Assembly: GCA_937801655.1 (NCBI GenBank)
Contig: CALMWC010000011.1
Location: forward strand, 1-64,000
DNA: 64,000 nt
Reading direction: 5' to 3'
Origin: an uncultured Gammaproteobacteria bacterium
GTDB lineage: Bacteria; Pseudomonadota; Gammaproteobacteria; Steroidobacterales; UBA11654
Shown here piece by piece: positions 37,923 to 48,167 of this stretch (within the stretch, counting starts at the first letter, position 1; every line of letters begins with the position of its first letter). Below the pieces are notes generated by a model. The model was given only the letters and a program-made list of their open reading frames with translations, was not told the DNA's origin and ran no database searches. The translations under genes and the position numbers were made by a program.

Positions 37923-38714
37923 TTACCAGATTTTATACCAAGGCTCTTTAACCTCATTATCAATTGTCTGAACCAATGAATCAGGAGCATTAGCTAGATA
38001 AATGCTTTCGGCGTTTCCTGCTAAATCAGACATCCCTAAATTTCTATAACCATCCGCAATAATTTTTAAAGACTTAATTGTGGCAGGCGCTCCATTGTAT
38101 TGCTCAATAGAAAATTTTGCTCTATTGATTGCTGCAACATAGGCTCCTCTTTCCATATAATGTTGAGCCACATGATTTTCATACTTTGCCAGTCTATTTC
38201 TAAGAAAAATCATTCTTTGTCTAGAATCATCAACATAAACACTATTTGGATATCTGCGAATGAGTTGAGAAAATACTGAGAAAGATTCCTCTGCTTTGAT
38301 TGGAGACCGTTTCGTTAAATCCACATCAAAGACATCATGATACCAAGAATGTTGCCCTTCAAAGAGAGCTAGTCCTCTCATATATAGCGCGTAATCCACT
38401 CGAGGATGAGTTGGGTTTTCTTTTTCAAATTGTTTTGCTTCATCAATTGCTTCTTCAAATGCTGCACTCCTATAGTGAGCAAATATAAGATCTAATTGAG
38501 CTTGTTTTGCCTGATTGCTGAATGGAAATGAAGTTGTTAATACCTCTAGGTAATTAGTTGCATTTCTGTAGTTACCATTTTCCATGGAGTTTGTTGCTTT
38601 CTCATAAATAATATCCGCAGATGATCTTAAGTCTGTTACTTCATCTTTACTGCATCCCGCAATTAAAAAACAGGACATGAGAAATATAGAGAATGTTTTT
38701 ATTTGTGTTTTCAA
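37923..38714 (-). CDS. bamD: Outer membrane assembly lipoprotein BamD
   Basis: 263 residues. Lipoprotein signal with lipobox LIAGC (Cys at about 21), then five TPR-like repeats including YEKATNSMENGNYRNATNYLE and ADFAFAHYRS-type segments, with the family motif YALYMRGLALFEG. It is the essential partner of BamA for outer membrane protein folding. Back to back with rluD, the normal arrangement. Confidence 0.95.
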   Translation of the reverse strand: MKTQIKTFSIFLMSCFLIAGCSKDEVTDLRSSADIIYEKATNSMENGNYRNATNYLEVLTTSFPFSNQAKQAQLDLIFAHYRSAAFEEAIDEAKQFEKENPTHPRVDYALYMRGLALFEGQHSWYHDVFDVDLTKRSPIKAEESFSVFSQLIRRYPNSVYVDDSRQRMIFLRNRLAKYENHVAQHYMERGAYVAAINRAKFSIEQYNGAPATIKSLKIIADGYRNLGMSDLAGNAESIYLANAPDSLVQTIDNEVKEPWYKIW

Positions 38715-38803
38715 AATTCTAAAACTAGTTATTTGTTTAAGTTAAAAAAATAATATGGAATTATAGCTTAAAATTAGATTAAAAGAATTCTACTAATAAA
38801 GAT

Positions 38804-39796
38804 ATGGATCAAAAGAAAATAATAATTACCGTTGATGAGAAGTTAGCAGAAGTAAGAATTGATAAAGCAATCAGTAGTATTTTGAAAGAATTTTCTAGGA
38901 TGAACATTAAACACTGGATTAATTCTGGGAATATTTTAGTCAATGAAGAGAAGGTTGAGCCCAAGACAAAATTAGTCATAGGTCAAACTGTTAGTGTTGA
39001 ACCTATCTTTGAAGACAGAAAAGAAACTGTTTCTGAGTCTATGGATCTTGATATTGTTTTTGAAGACGATCATATGATCATCATCAATAAGCCCTATGGA
39101 CTAGTTGTACATCCAGGCACAGGTAACATGGAAGGGACATTACAGAATGGACTTTTGCACCATCATTCAGCTTTGAGTAAGTTACCTAGAGCAGGCTTAA
39201 TTCATAGGCTTGATAAAAATACAAGTGGCCTTTTAATCATTGCTAAAACCAATGAATCGTTTAATGCTTTAGTTTCTGACCTTCAAGAGAGAGTCATTAC
39301 TAGAGAATATCGTGCCATTTGTGTTGGGGTTATGACCAGTGGTGGAACAGTTGATGCTAACTTATCAAGAGATCCTAATAATAGAATACGCTTTAAAATC
39401 ATGAATCAAGGAAAAAGGGCGATAACGCATTACCGGGTGCTGAAAAAATTCAAAAATCATACTTTTTTAGGACTAAGGCTAGAGACAGGAAGAACCCATC
39501 AAATTAGAGCCCATCTTTCACACATAAAATATCCTTTGATAGGTGACCCACTCTATGGCGGAAGATTCTTTATTCCCAAAGGTGCAAAAGAAGACCTGAT
39601 TTTAAAATTAAAGAATTTTAAAAGACAGGCTTTGCATGCTTGCCTACTTTCTTTTGATCATCCTATTGAGAAGAAAAAAATGAAATTCGAGTCCATGTTA
39701 CCTTCCGATATGGAATCAATTTTATTAGAGATGTCTGAAGGGTCTTTAACAAAGGAGTCAGCAAATAAATTAGTCTATCCTGAAGTTAAAGTTTAG
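38804..39796 (+). CDS. rluD: 23S rRNA pseudouridine synthase RluD
   Basis: 330 residues. An N-terminal S4 domain (about 15-65), then the RluA-type catalytic domain with AGLIHRLDKNTSGLLIIAK (catalytic Asp in HRLDK), RTHQIRAHLSH and IGDPLYGG. It modifies U1911, 1915 and 1917 of 23S rRNA. Divergent from bamD, which supports RluD rather than RluA or RluC. The yfiH gene often following is absent. Confidence 0.94.
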   Translation: MDQKKIIITVDEKLAEVRIDKAISSILKEFSRMNIKHWINSGNILVNEEKVEPKTKLVIGQTVSVEPIFEDRKETVSESMDLDIVFEDDHMIIINKPYGLVVHPGTGNMEGTLQNGLLHHHSALSKLPRAGLIHRLDKNTSGLLIIAKTNESFNALVSDLQERVITREYRAICVGVMTSGGTVDANLSRDPNNRIRFKIMNQGKRAITHYRVLKKFKNHTFLGLRLETGRTHQIRAHLSHIKYPLIGDPLYGGRFFIPKGAKEDLILKLKNFKRQALHACLLSFDHPIEKKKMKFESMLPSDMESILLEMSEGSLTKESANKLVYPEVKV

Positions 39797-39871
39797 ATAT
39801 TTTTGTAGCACTGGAGTAAGATACTGAAATTTTAGATATAAAATTTTAATCAATAGTAAGAATTATAATTT

Positions 39872-40186
39872 ATGCCCATATATGAATATCAGTGTCGGAA
39901 ATGCGAGCATCTTTTTGATGCGTTGCAAAAAATTAATGAAGAGCCTCTTGTTGATTGCCCTAGCTGCGGTGAAAGTACTCTAAAGCGGTTGATTTCAGCT
40001 CCTAATTTTAGATTGAAAGGAAAAGGATGGTATGAAACTGATTTTAAAAAAGAAAATCAAAAAAATTTAGCAGATGCTAAAGAAGATAAGTCTTCAAAGA
40101 TAGAAGATAAAGATACAAAGAAAAAATCAGATGTACCTGAAAAAAAGAAAGCAATCAAAGATAAAGCACCAAAAGATAAAGAGTAA
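39872..40186 (+). CDS. FmdB-like zinc-ribbon protein
   Basis: 104 residues. MPIYEYQCRKCEHLFD and DCPSCGE supply two CxxC pairs (about 8-11 and 29-32) of an FmdB/CxxC regulatory zinc ribbon. The second half is a low-complexity Lys/Asp/Glu tail. Proteins of this kind commonly sit right before DUF502 and aspS in gammaproteobacteria, as here. Function is unknown; regulation or folding help are suggestions in the literature of the family. Confidence 0.85.
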   Translation: MPIYEYQCRKCEHLFDALQKINEEPLVDCPSCGESTLKRLISAPNFRLKGKGWYETDFKKENQKNLADAKEDKSSKIEDKDTKKKSDVPEKKKAIKDKAPKDKE

Positions 40187-40247
40187 TATACTAGGTCAAT
40201 GCTTTTGAAGATTATTTTTAATTAAGCAGAAATATTGAAGAATTAAG

Positions 40248-40880
40248 ATGAAGAGAATAAGACGCATAATTGTAGCAGGCCTATTGGTCTGGTTGCCATT
40301 GGGAGTCACGATATTTATTATAAGATTGCTGTTGGATCTTCTAGGCCAAACTTACAACATTATTCCAGAATTTTTGAGACCAGAGAACCTACTTGGATTC
40401 TCCATTCCAGGGTTTGAAATCCTATTATCAGTTATCATCATTTTTGGTACAGGATTGATAGCTGCAAATTTTATTGGTAAAAGCCTTGTTGACTGGTGGG
40501 AATCTTTTCTTGATAAAATTCCTCTAGTTAGAAATATTTATTCGCCGCTTAAGAAGTTTGCTGAGCTAGTACTGACAGATCAAACACAAGCGTTCACAAA
40601 AGTTCTATTAATTGAATACCCTAGAAAGGGTTTGTATAGTCTGTGTTTTCAAACATCAAATAATCTTGGAGAAATAGAAACAAAGAGTGGTAAAGATGTG
40701 GTTTGTGTTTTTGTTCCAACAACCCCAAACCCAACTTCTGGGTTAATCTTAATGGTTCCTCAAGAAGATGTTATTGAATTAGATATGAGCGTCGAAGATG
40801 GATTAAAAATGATAATTTCATTAGGTGTGGTTGTTCCTGGCGAGCATTTAAATAAAATTCAAAGAAAAGACTTACCATGA
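40248..40880 (+). CDS. DUF502 family membrane protein
   Basis: 210 residues with two membrane helices (about 7-30 and 55-75), then a soluble domain with [40 protein letters not shown], the family hallmark. The role is unknown. Its stop overlaps the start of aspS by four bases (ATGA), so the two are translationally coupled. Confidence 0.9.
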   Translation: MKRIRRIIVAGLLVWLPLGVTIFIIRLLLDLLGQTYNIIPEFLRPENLLGFSIPGFEILLSVIIIFGTGLIAANFIGKSLVDWWESFLDKIPLVRNIYSPLKKFAELVLTDQTQAFTKVLLIEYPRKGLYSLCFQTSNNLGEIETKSGKDVVCVFVPTTPNPTSGLILMVPQEDVIELDMSVEDGLKMIISLGVVVPGEHLNKIQRKDLP

Positions 40881-42661
40881 TAGAAAATAGAAAAGTTAGA
40901 ACAGGTTATTGCGAAGAAGTAGGGACAAAAACTATTGGAGAATCAGTTACAGTTGCTGGATGGGTTCATCGAAGAAGAGATCATGGAGGTGTTATTTTTG
41001 TTGATCTTCGTGATACTAGTGGTTTATTGCAATTAGTTTTTAATCCTGAGGATAAGGAACTCTTTCAGCAAGCTGAGAAGATAAGAAATGAGTTTGTTAT
41101 TTCAGTTAGTGGTTTAGTCAGAGATAGGCCAGAAGGAACAATTAATTCTGAAATGCCAACTGGAGCGATAGAAATTCTTGTCAATGATATGAGTGTTTTA
41201 AACGCATCATTAACACCACCATTTCATCATGATGAAAATGCGAATGAAGACACTCGATTAAAATATCGCTATTTGGATCTTCGAAGAAGTGAAATGGCTG
41301 ATAAACTCAAGATACGTCATAATATTGTTCGTTCATTAAGAAATTTTTTAGATCAAAAAAAGTTTATAGAGATTGAAACACCAATACTTACTAAAGCCAC
41401 ACCTGAAGGAGCAAGAGATTATCTTGTGCCTAGTAGAACTCATAAAGGTGAATTCTTTGCACTCCCACAGTCCCCACAACTCTTCAAGCAGCTGATCATG
41501 ATGTCTGGATTTGATAAATACTACCAAGTGGCCCGTTGCTTTAGAGATGAAGATTTGAGAGCAGATCGACAACCTGAATTTACACAATTGGATATTGAGA
41601 TGTCTTTTGTGAATCAAGAAGAAGTTAGAGAGATCATGGAAGCTATGGTTAAAAATCTTTTTGAAGAAGTGCTTGATCATCAGTTTGATCATGATTTTGA
41701 AAAAATTTCATATCAAGATGCAATGCATCGATATGGTTCTGACCGTCCTCATATGGGAATTGATTTAGAGTTACAAGATGTCAGTGATTTAATGAAAAGT
41801 GTTGAATTTAAAGTATTCTCAGGACCTGCTAATGAAAGTAATTCAAGAGTAGCTTGTTTGAAACTTGAAAGTGCAACTGGAATTACAAGAAAGCAGATCG
41901 ATGGCTATACAGCTTTTGTAGGCGAATTTGGAGCAAAAGGATTAGCTTATATAAAAGTACAGAATATCAGTCAAGGTCTTGAGGGTTTGCAATCTCCCAT
42001 TCTTAAGTTTTTAGATGAATCAACTATTAATGCACTTCTTCAAAGGCTCAACCCTCAAGATGGAGATATTATTTTCTTTGGAGCAGACAAGTCAAATATT
42101 GTAAATGCGTCATTAGGTGCTTTGAGAGTCAAATTAGCTGAAGACTTTAACTTAATCAAAGAAGGTTGGTTTCCAGTTTGGGTTGTTGATTTCCCTATGT
42201 TTCATTGGGATTCTAGAGATAAAAGATGGATGTCTGAACATCATCCCTTCACTTCGCCAATAAACTCATCACATGATGCATTGATAGAAAATCCAGGTGA
42301 TGCCTTATCCAGAGGCTATGACTTGGTACTGAATGGCAGTGAAATTGGCGGAGGATCAATAAGAATTCACTCTCAAGCCATGCAACAAGCTGTTTTTAAA
42401 GTCTTGGGAATTGATCCTGAAGAGGCTAATGAGAAATTTGGATTTTTTCTTGAAGCTCTCAAGTATGGTTGTCCACCTCATGGAGGTATTGCCTTTGGGG
42501 TGGATCGAATAGTGATGCTAATGACTGGATCTACTAGCATTCGTGAGGTTATAGCTTTTCCAAAAACACAAACGGCTAGCTGTCTTTTAACTGATGCACC
42601 GAGTCAAGCAGGTAAAGGACAGTTAAAAGAACTGGGAATATCAATTAAGGCAATAAAATAA
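40877..42661 (+). CDS. aspS: Aspartyl-tRNA synthetase
   Basis: 594 residues, bacterial type. OB-fold anticodon domain ([21 protein letters not shown]), class II motifs [43 protein letters not shown] and [13 protein letters not shown], plus the bacterial GAD insertion (about 300-400). Charges tRNA-Asp (or Asp and Asn if the cell uses the amidotransferase route). Intact; coupled to the DUF502 gene. Confidence 0.98.
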   Translation: MIENRKVRTGYCEEVGTKTIGESVTVAGWVHRRRDHGGVIFVDLRDTSGLLQLVFNPEDKELFQQAEKIRNEFVISVSGLVRDRPEGTINSEMPTGAIEILVNDMSVLNASLTPPFHHDENANEDTRLKYRYLDLRRSEMADKLKIRHNIVRSLRNFLDQKKFIEIETPILTKATPEGARDYLVPSRTHKGEFFALPQSPQLFKQLIMMSGFDKYYQVARCFRDEDLRADRQPEFTQLDIEMSFVNQEEVREIMEAMVKNLFEEVLDHQFDHDFEKISYQDAMHRYGSDRPHMGIDLELQDVSDLMKSVEFKVFSGPANESNSRVACLKLESATGITRKQIDGYTAFVGEFGAKGLAYIKVQNISQGLEGLQSPILKFLDESTINALLQRLNPQDGDIIFFGADKSNIVNASLGALRVKLAEDFNLIKEGWFPVWVVDFPMFHWDSRDKRWMSEHHPFTSPINSSHDALIENPGDALSRGYDLVLNGSEIGGGSIRIHSQAMQQAVFKVLGIDPEEANEKFGFFLEALKYGCPPHGGIAFGVDRIVMLMTGSTSIREVIAFPKTQTASCLLTDAPSQAGKGQLKELGISIKAIK

Positions 42662-42744
42662 ATACAAAGAATTGAATATTTTCATTCTAATTTGTTTGTA
42701 GATCATTGATAATAGCCTTCAATTTTTAATGAAAGATCACTTGA

Positions 42745-43629
42745 ATGTCTCAAAATAAATCCATTACCAGATACTTAGGTCTAATATATCAAGCAGGAAA
42801 AGTTAGACTAGGCTTTCTAATCATGGCGTGTGCTCTCGCTGGTATAGCTGTTTCACCCTCATCAGACTTAAATGGTTTAGAAATATTTGCTCTGGCTGTC
42901 TATGTGCTTATTGCATCATCAACGTCTGGAGCTTTTAATCAATGGTATGAGAGAGATATAGATGCCATCATGGAAAGAACCAAAGATAGACCGTTTGTCA
43001 CAAAAGAATTACCCCCAACCAATGCTTGGACTGTATGGTTGATGCTTATTAGTTTATTAGCTCTATATGCCACCTATAAGGTGAGCAATCTAGAGGCAGC
43101 GATTTATTTATTTGCGGGTATTTTTACTTACGGTATTGTCTATACCATCTGGCTCAAAAGAAGAACATGGATGAATATTGTAATTGGTGGTTTGTCTGGT
43201 AGTTTCGCTGTATTGGTTGGCTCAGCAGCAACTGGCAACACTTTTGCTATGGGACCATTGATTCTTTCCATTGTTTTGTTTTTATGGACACCACCTCATT
43301 TTTGGGCTTTAGCCATTGGCTATAAGGAAGACTATGCAAAGGCCAAAATACCAATGTTACCCGTTGTTGTTGGCGATAGAGTTACCAGTCAGGCTATTTT
43401 CTGGCATACATTGATTTTAGTCATTCTCTCATTATCATTAGTTTTTTATGGCATGGGTTGGATCTATTTTATTTTTGCTTTGAGTGGCGGTGGCTACTTT
43501 CTCTATTGTTCTTTTTTACTTTTAAGAGAGCAGTCAAAGTCTTTAGCTAGAAAGACATTCTTTTCTTCAATATTTCATCTTGGACTTCTTTTATTAGGTA
43601 CTATGTTTGATGCTATGATATTCGACTAA
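42745..43629 (+). CDS. cyoE: Haem O synthase (protohaem IX farnesyltransferase)
   Basis: 294 residues, about eight to nine membrane helices, UbiA superfamily. The prenyl-diphosphate motif is NQWYERDIDAIMERTKDRP; YTIWLKRRTWMNIVIGGLSG and LFLWTPPHFWALAIGYKEDY are CtaB/CyoE hallmarks. Converts haem b to haem o for terminal oxidases. The oxidase genes themselves are not in the window. Could equally be named ctaB. Confidence 0.93.
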   Translation: MSQNKSITRYLGLIYQAGKVRLGFLIMACALAGIAVSPSSDLNGLEIFALAVYVLIASSTSGAFNQWYERDIDAIMERTKDRPFVTKELPPTNAWTVWLMLISLLALYATYKVSNLEAAIYLFAGIFTYGIVYTIWLKRRTWMNIVIGGLSGSFAVLVGSAATGNTFAMGPLILSIVLFLWTPPHFWALAIGYKEDYAKAKIPMLPVVVGDRVTSQAIFWHTLILVILSLSLVFYGMGWIYFIFALSGGGYFLYCSFLLLREQSKSLARKTFFSSIFHLGLLLLGTMFDAMIFD

Positions 43630-43653
43630 TTAATATTTTAGGTTGATGTCTTT

Positions 43654-45309
43654 ATGAGTAAAACAATTCAAGTATTTTTTTGTATAGCTATTCTTGGTTC
43701 CACATCTTGTTCTTTTCAACAGCCGGTTCAGTTTGAAGATATCAGTTTTAATGCGGGCGTTGCTGATGTCGCCGTTAATAGCTCAGGGCCCTCTTTCATA
43801 GATTACGATAATGATGGCGATATCGATATATATGTTAATACTGAGTATCACGGAGAAAATCAAGGCAATCGACTTTTTGAAAATGATGGAAGTGGTAATT
43901 TTATTGATGTTGCAGTTGAAAGAGGTGTCGATAATAAATATGCACTAGGACGGGGCACTTCTTGGGGTGATTATGATAATGATGGTGATATGGATTTGAT
44001 TGTTTCAAATTTACCTTCATCAGGAGGACCTAAGATTCCACCTACAACACTCTTTAAAAATCTATTGATAGAAACTGGTTCTGCTAATTTTAAAAATGCC
44101 ACCATAGAATCAAAATTATTTAGAGCCAATGTAAAAGAAGATCGAGAGATTGGTGGTATCGGAGATACAGGTGCCGGTGTTGCTTGGGCTGATTACGATA
44201 ACGATGGCGATTTAGACCTTTATTGGAAGTGTGCTGATTATGAAATTGATAATGCATTGTTTCGTAATAATGGGGATGGAACTTTTACTGATGTGACGGA
44301 AGAGGCAGGCGCTGGAATAATAGATTTAGTTGTGGAAGCTGGCTCTCAAGGCTCACCCAATTGGACTGATGTTAATCAAGATGGCTGGATAGATCTCTTG
44401 GTCACAAATGAAGGTTCTGAAAAGATATTATTTTTAAATCAAGCAAACGGTACTTTTAAGAACATTACAAGATCTTTTAGGGCTCCAAGCGGTACTGTTT
44501 TTTTAAATCCTGGTAATGCTAATGGGGCTTGTATTGGAGACATAGATAATGATGGTGATATGGACGTTTTTTTACCAACAGCAGATCAGTCTAATAGGCT
44601 TTATATAAGTCTTCTAAGTGATACTGGAAGTTTGTCATATAAGGATATATCGCTTTCTTCTGGTATAGATCATAAATCAGGCGCTAGAGGCTGCACTATG
44701 GGTGATTTTGATAATGATGGATTGATTGATATCTATGTCAATAATGGTGGATTGCAGAATACTCTAATCAATGATGTCATCAATCTACCAATTTTTGTTC
44801 AATTCTATATTGCAATTGAACCAGCCTATAACAAGCTATTCAAAAATAATGGCGATCTAACTTTCAGTGATGTAACAAAAAATTCTGGTTCAGAAGTCTT
44901 AGGAATAGGTAGTGGGGTAGGCAATGCTGATTTGGATGATGATGGTTTTCTAGATTTGTTCTTAACCAATAGAACATTTTATAATTCTGACAAACAAATT
45001 ACAGAATCTGACCGTAATTACCTTTTAAGAAATAAAGGCAATGAAAATAATTGGATTAAAATTCAGCTTACTGGAACCAAAAGTAATACTAATGCTTATG
45101 GAGCTAGAGTCAAAGTTATGGCTGGCGATTCTATACAATACCGAGAACACACAAGCGCCCATGGCTATAATTCAGCCAATGATTATCGATTGCATTTCGG
45201 ATTGGCTGATGAAGAGAGTATAGATTCTATTGAAATTATTTGGCCCAGTGGCGAGAGACAACTCTTGACAGATATTGCAGTTAATCAAACATTATCAATT
45301 GAAGAATAA
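43654..45309 (+). CDS. FG-GAP/VCBS repeat protein with ASPIC/UnbV domain
   Basis: 551 residues, exported: a hydrophobic N-terminus with a Cys (GSTSC) that could be a weak lipobox. Seven calcium-binding FG-GAP-type loops of the pattern DxDNDGDxD are visible (DYDNDGDIDIYVN, DYDNDGDMDLIV, DYDNDGDLDLYW, DVNQDGWIDLLV, DIDNDGDMDVFL, DFDNDGLIDIYV, DLDDDGFLDLFL), predicting a seven-bladed beta propeller. The end (NWIKIQLTGTKSN, YRLHFGLADEESIDSIEIIW) is an ASPIC/UnbV domain. Function unknown; such proteins are common in marine bacteria. It may be cotranscribed with the amine oxidase that follows. Confidence 0.88.
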   Translation: MSKTIQVFFCIAILGSTSCSFQQPVQFEDISFNAGVADVAVNSSGPSFIDYDNDGDIDIYVNTEYHGENQGNRLFENDGSGNFIDVAVERGVDNKYALGRGTSWGDYDNDGDMDLIVSNLPSSGGPKIPPTTLFKNLLIETGSANFKNATIESKLFRANVKEDREIGGIGDTGAGVAWADYDNDGDLDLYWKCADYEIDNALFRNNGDGTFTDVTEEAGAGIIDLVVEAGSQGSPNWTDVNQDGWIDLLVTNEGSEKILFLNQANGTFKNITRSFRAPSGTVFLNPGNANGACIGDIDNDGDMDVFLPTADQSNRLYISLLSDTGSLSYKDISLSSGIDHKSGARGCTMGDFDNDGLIDIYVNNGGLQNTLINDVINLPIFVQFYIAIEPAYNKLFKNNGDLTFSDVTKNSGSEVLGIGSGVGNADLDDDGFLDLFLTNRTFYNSDKQITESDRNYLLRNKGNENNWIKIQLTGTKSNTNAYGARVKVMAGDSIQYREHTSAHGYNSANDYRLHFGLADEESIDSIEIIWPSGERQLLTDIAVNQTLSIEE

Positions 45310-45331
45310 AAAACATAGTAGAAATATCTCT

Positions 45332-46768
45332 ATGATTTCATACAAAAGAAGATTGGCTCTAAAATCATTAGCTGCGCTTCCTGCTTCAGCACTATTTGCC
45401 AATCGACTAAGAGCTAAAACACATTCTGATGTTATTGTTATTGGTGCAGGTTTATCAGGGCTATCAGCAGCATTAATTTTACAAGATGAAGGCTATAAGG
45501 TAACCGTTCTTGAAGCAGACAATAGAGTGGGTGGCAGGGTCTTATCAGAAAGACGAGTACCTGGAAGCCCTGAAACTGGAGGAACTGCTTTCGGTTCTGG
45601 TTATGCCAGAATTATTGATATTGCCCAGCGATTAGGCGTTGAGCTCATTGATCTTAATCCAATCATGCCTTATTTTAGAAATCGAGAGCTGGCATTGGAT
45701 CAGAAAATTATTCCAATGAATGAATGGCCAGAACATCCCAAAAACCTTCTACCAAAAGAAATGAAGCAATTACCACCCAATGCTTTCTTTCATCAATTTT
45801 TAGGGAAACGAAACCCCTTAGAGGTAAATGATGACTGGATGGATGAAAAGAATTTCATTCATGATATTTCTGTTCACGATTGGTTGATAAAAGAAGGTTT
45901 TGATTCCGATTTTATTAATCTGGTGTATAACCTGAATATCACTCATGGGCATACCGCAAAAGATGTCTCAGTTTTAATGTTGATGTTTGTTAATGCATTT
46001 AGTAACTCTCAAAGCCGACTTGGAAAAAGCACTAGCTATACTGCAAAAGGTGGGAATATGAGTATCCCTGAAGCGATGGCAGATAATTTGAATGAATCCG
46101 TTTTGATGAATAAGTCAGTCAGAGCCATTTCAACACAGTCCACAAAGGCTGAGGTGATTTGTGAAGATGGTGTCAAATATCAAGCAGATCATGTCGTTTG
46201 CTCTATTCCATTCCCTGTCTTGAAGAATATTGATATTTCTCCTGCTATCAAGGGACCTCAAGCAGAGGCTATACAGAAGCTTCGCTCCCAGAAAATTAAT
46301 ATGTTACACCTTGTGCCCAAGTCAAAATTTTGGGAAGAGGATGGCATGAGTCCAAGCATGTATACAGACGGTTATGCAGGGATGGTTCTAGCTGAAAGAA
46401 AAGGCTCTTCTCCAGAGGATGTTACTAGCTTAACTGCTTGGTTAAGAGGGGGTATTGCTGAGCAATTGGATTTAATGAGCGAAAAGGAAGCTATTAGATC
46501 TGTATTAAATGCCATTGAAGAGTTGAGGCCTAATGCCAAAGATCAATTGGAACCTGTGGCTTATCATTCATGGTCTCTTAATCCTTATTCACAGGGAGAT
46601 TGGTCGTATTGGGGTCCAGGACAAATTTCAGAATTTGGACAATATGTTAGAAACCCTCATGGCCAAATTCATTTTTGTGGCGAGCATACTGCAGTATCAA
46701 ATAGAGGCATGGAAGGCGCAATGGAGTCAGGAGAAAGAGTGGCGTTTGAAATTATGGGAATTATTTAG
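45332..46768 (+). CDS. Exported flavin amine oxidase
   Basis: 478 residues from the ATG at 45332. An upstream in-frame ATG at 45275 would overlap the preceding gene and put extra residues before the signal. The N-terminus YKRRLALKSLAALPASALFA looks like an RR-containing signal. Then comes the FAD motif VIGAGLSGLSAALILQDEGY with E-A-DNRVGGR, and the C-terminal flavin segment FCGEHTAVSNRGMEGAMESG. It fits the flavin monoamine oxidase family, which oxidises amines to aldehydes and ammonia. A periplasmic place is inferred. Substrate unknown. Confidence 0.87.
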   Translation: MISYKRRLALKSLAALPASALFANRLRAKTHSDVIVIGAGLSGLSAALILQDEGYKVTVLEADNRVGGRVLSERRVPGSPETGGTAFGSGYARIIDIAQRLGVELIDLNPIMPYFRNRELALDQKIIPMNEWPEHPKNLLPKEMKQLPPNAFFHQFLGKRNPLEVNDDWMDEKNFIHDISVHDWLIKEGFDSDFINLVYNLNITHGHTAKDVSVLMLMFVNAFSNSQSRLGKSTSYTAKGGNMSIPEAMADNLNESVLMNKSVRAISTQSTKAEVICEDGVKYQADHVVCSIPFPVLKNIDISPAIKGPQAEAIQKLRSQKINMLHLVPKSKFWEEDGMSPSMYTDGYAGMVLAERKGSSPEDVTSLTAWLRGGIAEQLDLMSEKEAIRSVLNAIEELRPNAKDQLEPVAYHSWSLNPYSQGDWSYWGPGQISEFGQYVRNPHGQIHFCGEHTAVSNRGMEGAMESGERVAFEIMGII

Positions 46769-46771
46769 CTT

Positions 46772-47557
46772 TTACCAAGGAATAGTTCTTCCGTCTTCAT
46801 AGTCAATAAATTTCCCATTGTCATCCATGGTTAGACTGTCAATTAATGCAACCATTTTAGTGACACTTTCTTCAGTTTCTATGGCGCCAGGTATCTTCAT
46901 TCCAGGCGTTGTATTAACCATTCCGGGTGAAATAAGAACTGACAAAATATTTTTTCTTTTAGTTTCAAAAGAAAGGGTATATATCATACTATTCAACGCT
47001 GCTTTACTCATAGCGTAGCTATACATCATTGGCATTTTTAATCTTTCACCAAAAGAACTTGCTTTGCTTGACATAGCAATAATCTTTCCATTTTTTGATT
47101 TTTCTACATTAGGCATGAAGGCTTGAATTATTTTTAAAGGACCGATAGCATTAATTTCAAAGCTTTGTCTAGTAATGTCTTCTTCTACACCTGAGATCTT
47201 TTTGAAGCCTGATTTATATCTAGGGGTCAATGCAGCATTACTTAATAAGAGGTCAATGGCTTGATCACTATACTTTTCAGCCAGAGCATTGATGTCTTTA
47301 TTACTAGTCACATCTAATTTTTCAACCACAACATTGGGATTATTTTTTGCAAAATCATTCAACTCTTTAGAGGTTTCTGGTTTTCTAGTTGTAGCAATCA
47401 CATTCCATTTTTTTTCGCTATATTGTTTAACAAACTCAAGTCCAATATTTCTATTAGAGCCCGTAATTAATAATGTTGGTTGTTTATTATCAAATGCTTC
47501 TATTTCAAAAGATAAAAGATTTACCATTACACCAATTGTTATTAAAAAAATTTTCAC
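46772..47557 (-). CDS. SDR-family oxidoreductase with N-terminal signal-like segment
   Basis: 261 residues. The first 22 (hydrophobic core, then EIEAFDNKQ) look like a signal peptide or anchor before an otherwise normal SDR: LLITGSNRNIGLEFVKQY cofactor loop, LLSNAAL in place of NNAG, and YSYAMSKAALNSM with the catalytic Tyr and Lys. It resembles the carbonyl-reductase/sniffer subgroup. If exported it would need a cofactor outside the cytoplasm, which is odd for the family. Convergent with the amine oxidase at three bases. Confidence 0.82.
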   Translation of the reverse strand: MKIFLITIGVMVNLLSFEIEAFDNKQPTLLITGSNRNIGLEFVKQYSEKKWNVIATTRKPETSKELNDFAKNNPNVVVEKLDVTSNKDINALAEKYSDQAIDLLLSNAALTPRYKSGFKKISGVEEDITRQSFEINAIGPLKIIQAFMPNVEKSKNGKIIAMSSKASSFGERLKMPMMYSYAMSKAALNSMIYTLSFETKRKNILSVLISPGMVNTTPGMKIPGAIETEESVTKMVALIDSLTMDDNGKFIDYEDGRTIPW

Positions 47558-47563
47558 AATATT

Positions 47564-48160
47564 TTATTGAGGTTTTTGATTATGGCCTATGGGTGGAAAA
47601 CTACTAGGATCACATCCTTGTGGTGCTGATACCAAGACACTTTGATATAGTTTATCTTCAGTTTCTATGCTTTCTTTAGTCACACCAGCTATTTTTTCCC
47701 AATCACTGGGTTGAAAGACTTTCTCCTCTAATTCAAATGTAGAGTGACGATTGGAGGCCAACATATTTAGAAATACATCAAGAAAAGCATGGGCTTCCTT
47801 TTTGAATATATCAACTTCATATAATCCTGATTTAATAAGATCTTCTTTAGCCTGACTCAGTTTATTTAAAGCTTCCTCCATAGCTTTTAACCCATTACTT
47901 AGACTATCTAATTTATCTATATATTCTTGATTATTAGGCTCTATATGAGGAGCTAATAGATCATGAAGAATATAATCTTGTGTCACTAAGCGTTTGAGTG
48001 AGGAATCTAAATAACTGCAACACATGACGTAAAAATTAATCAATCCCGGGTCGACATGACCGTCAGCTAAGCTTTTTGTAAATGCCCTTCTAACTTGTGA
48101 TAAATGAGTTCTCTCAGTCATTACATGAGTTTGATAGTCTTTGTTAGCTGTTGTTTTCAT
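47564..48160 (-). CDS. Helical protein, possibly hemerythrin-like
   Basis: 198 residues from ATG 48160. Mostly alpha helical, no signal peptide. A spaced set of His and acidic residues (YILHDLLAPHIE near 65; HAFLDVFLNMLASNRHSTFELEEKVFQP near 125-155) recalls the HHE four-helix fold, in which H and E/D bind a di-iron or cation site. The match is by eye and weak. It lies between a paraoxonase-like gene and an SDR on the same strand. Confidence 0.5.
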   Translation of the reverse strand: MKTTANKDYQTHVMTERTHLSQVRRAFTKSLADGHVDPGLINFYVMCCSYLDSSLKRLVTQDYILHDLLAPHIEPNNQEYIDKLDSLSNGLKAMEEALNKLSQAKEDLIKSGLYEVDIFKKEAHAFLDVFLNMLASNRHSTFELEEKVFQPSDWEKIAGVTKESIETEDKLYQSVLVSAPQGCDPSSFPPIGHNQKPQ

Positions 48161-48167
48161 ATTTCTA

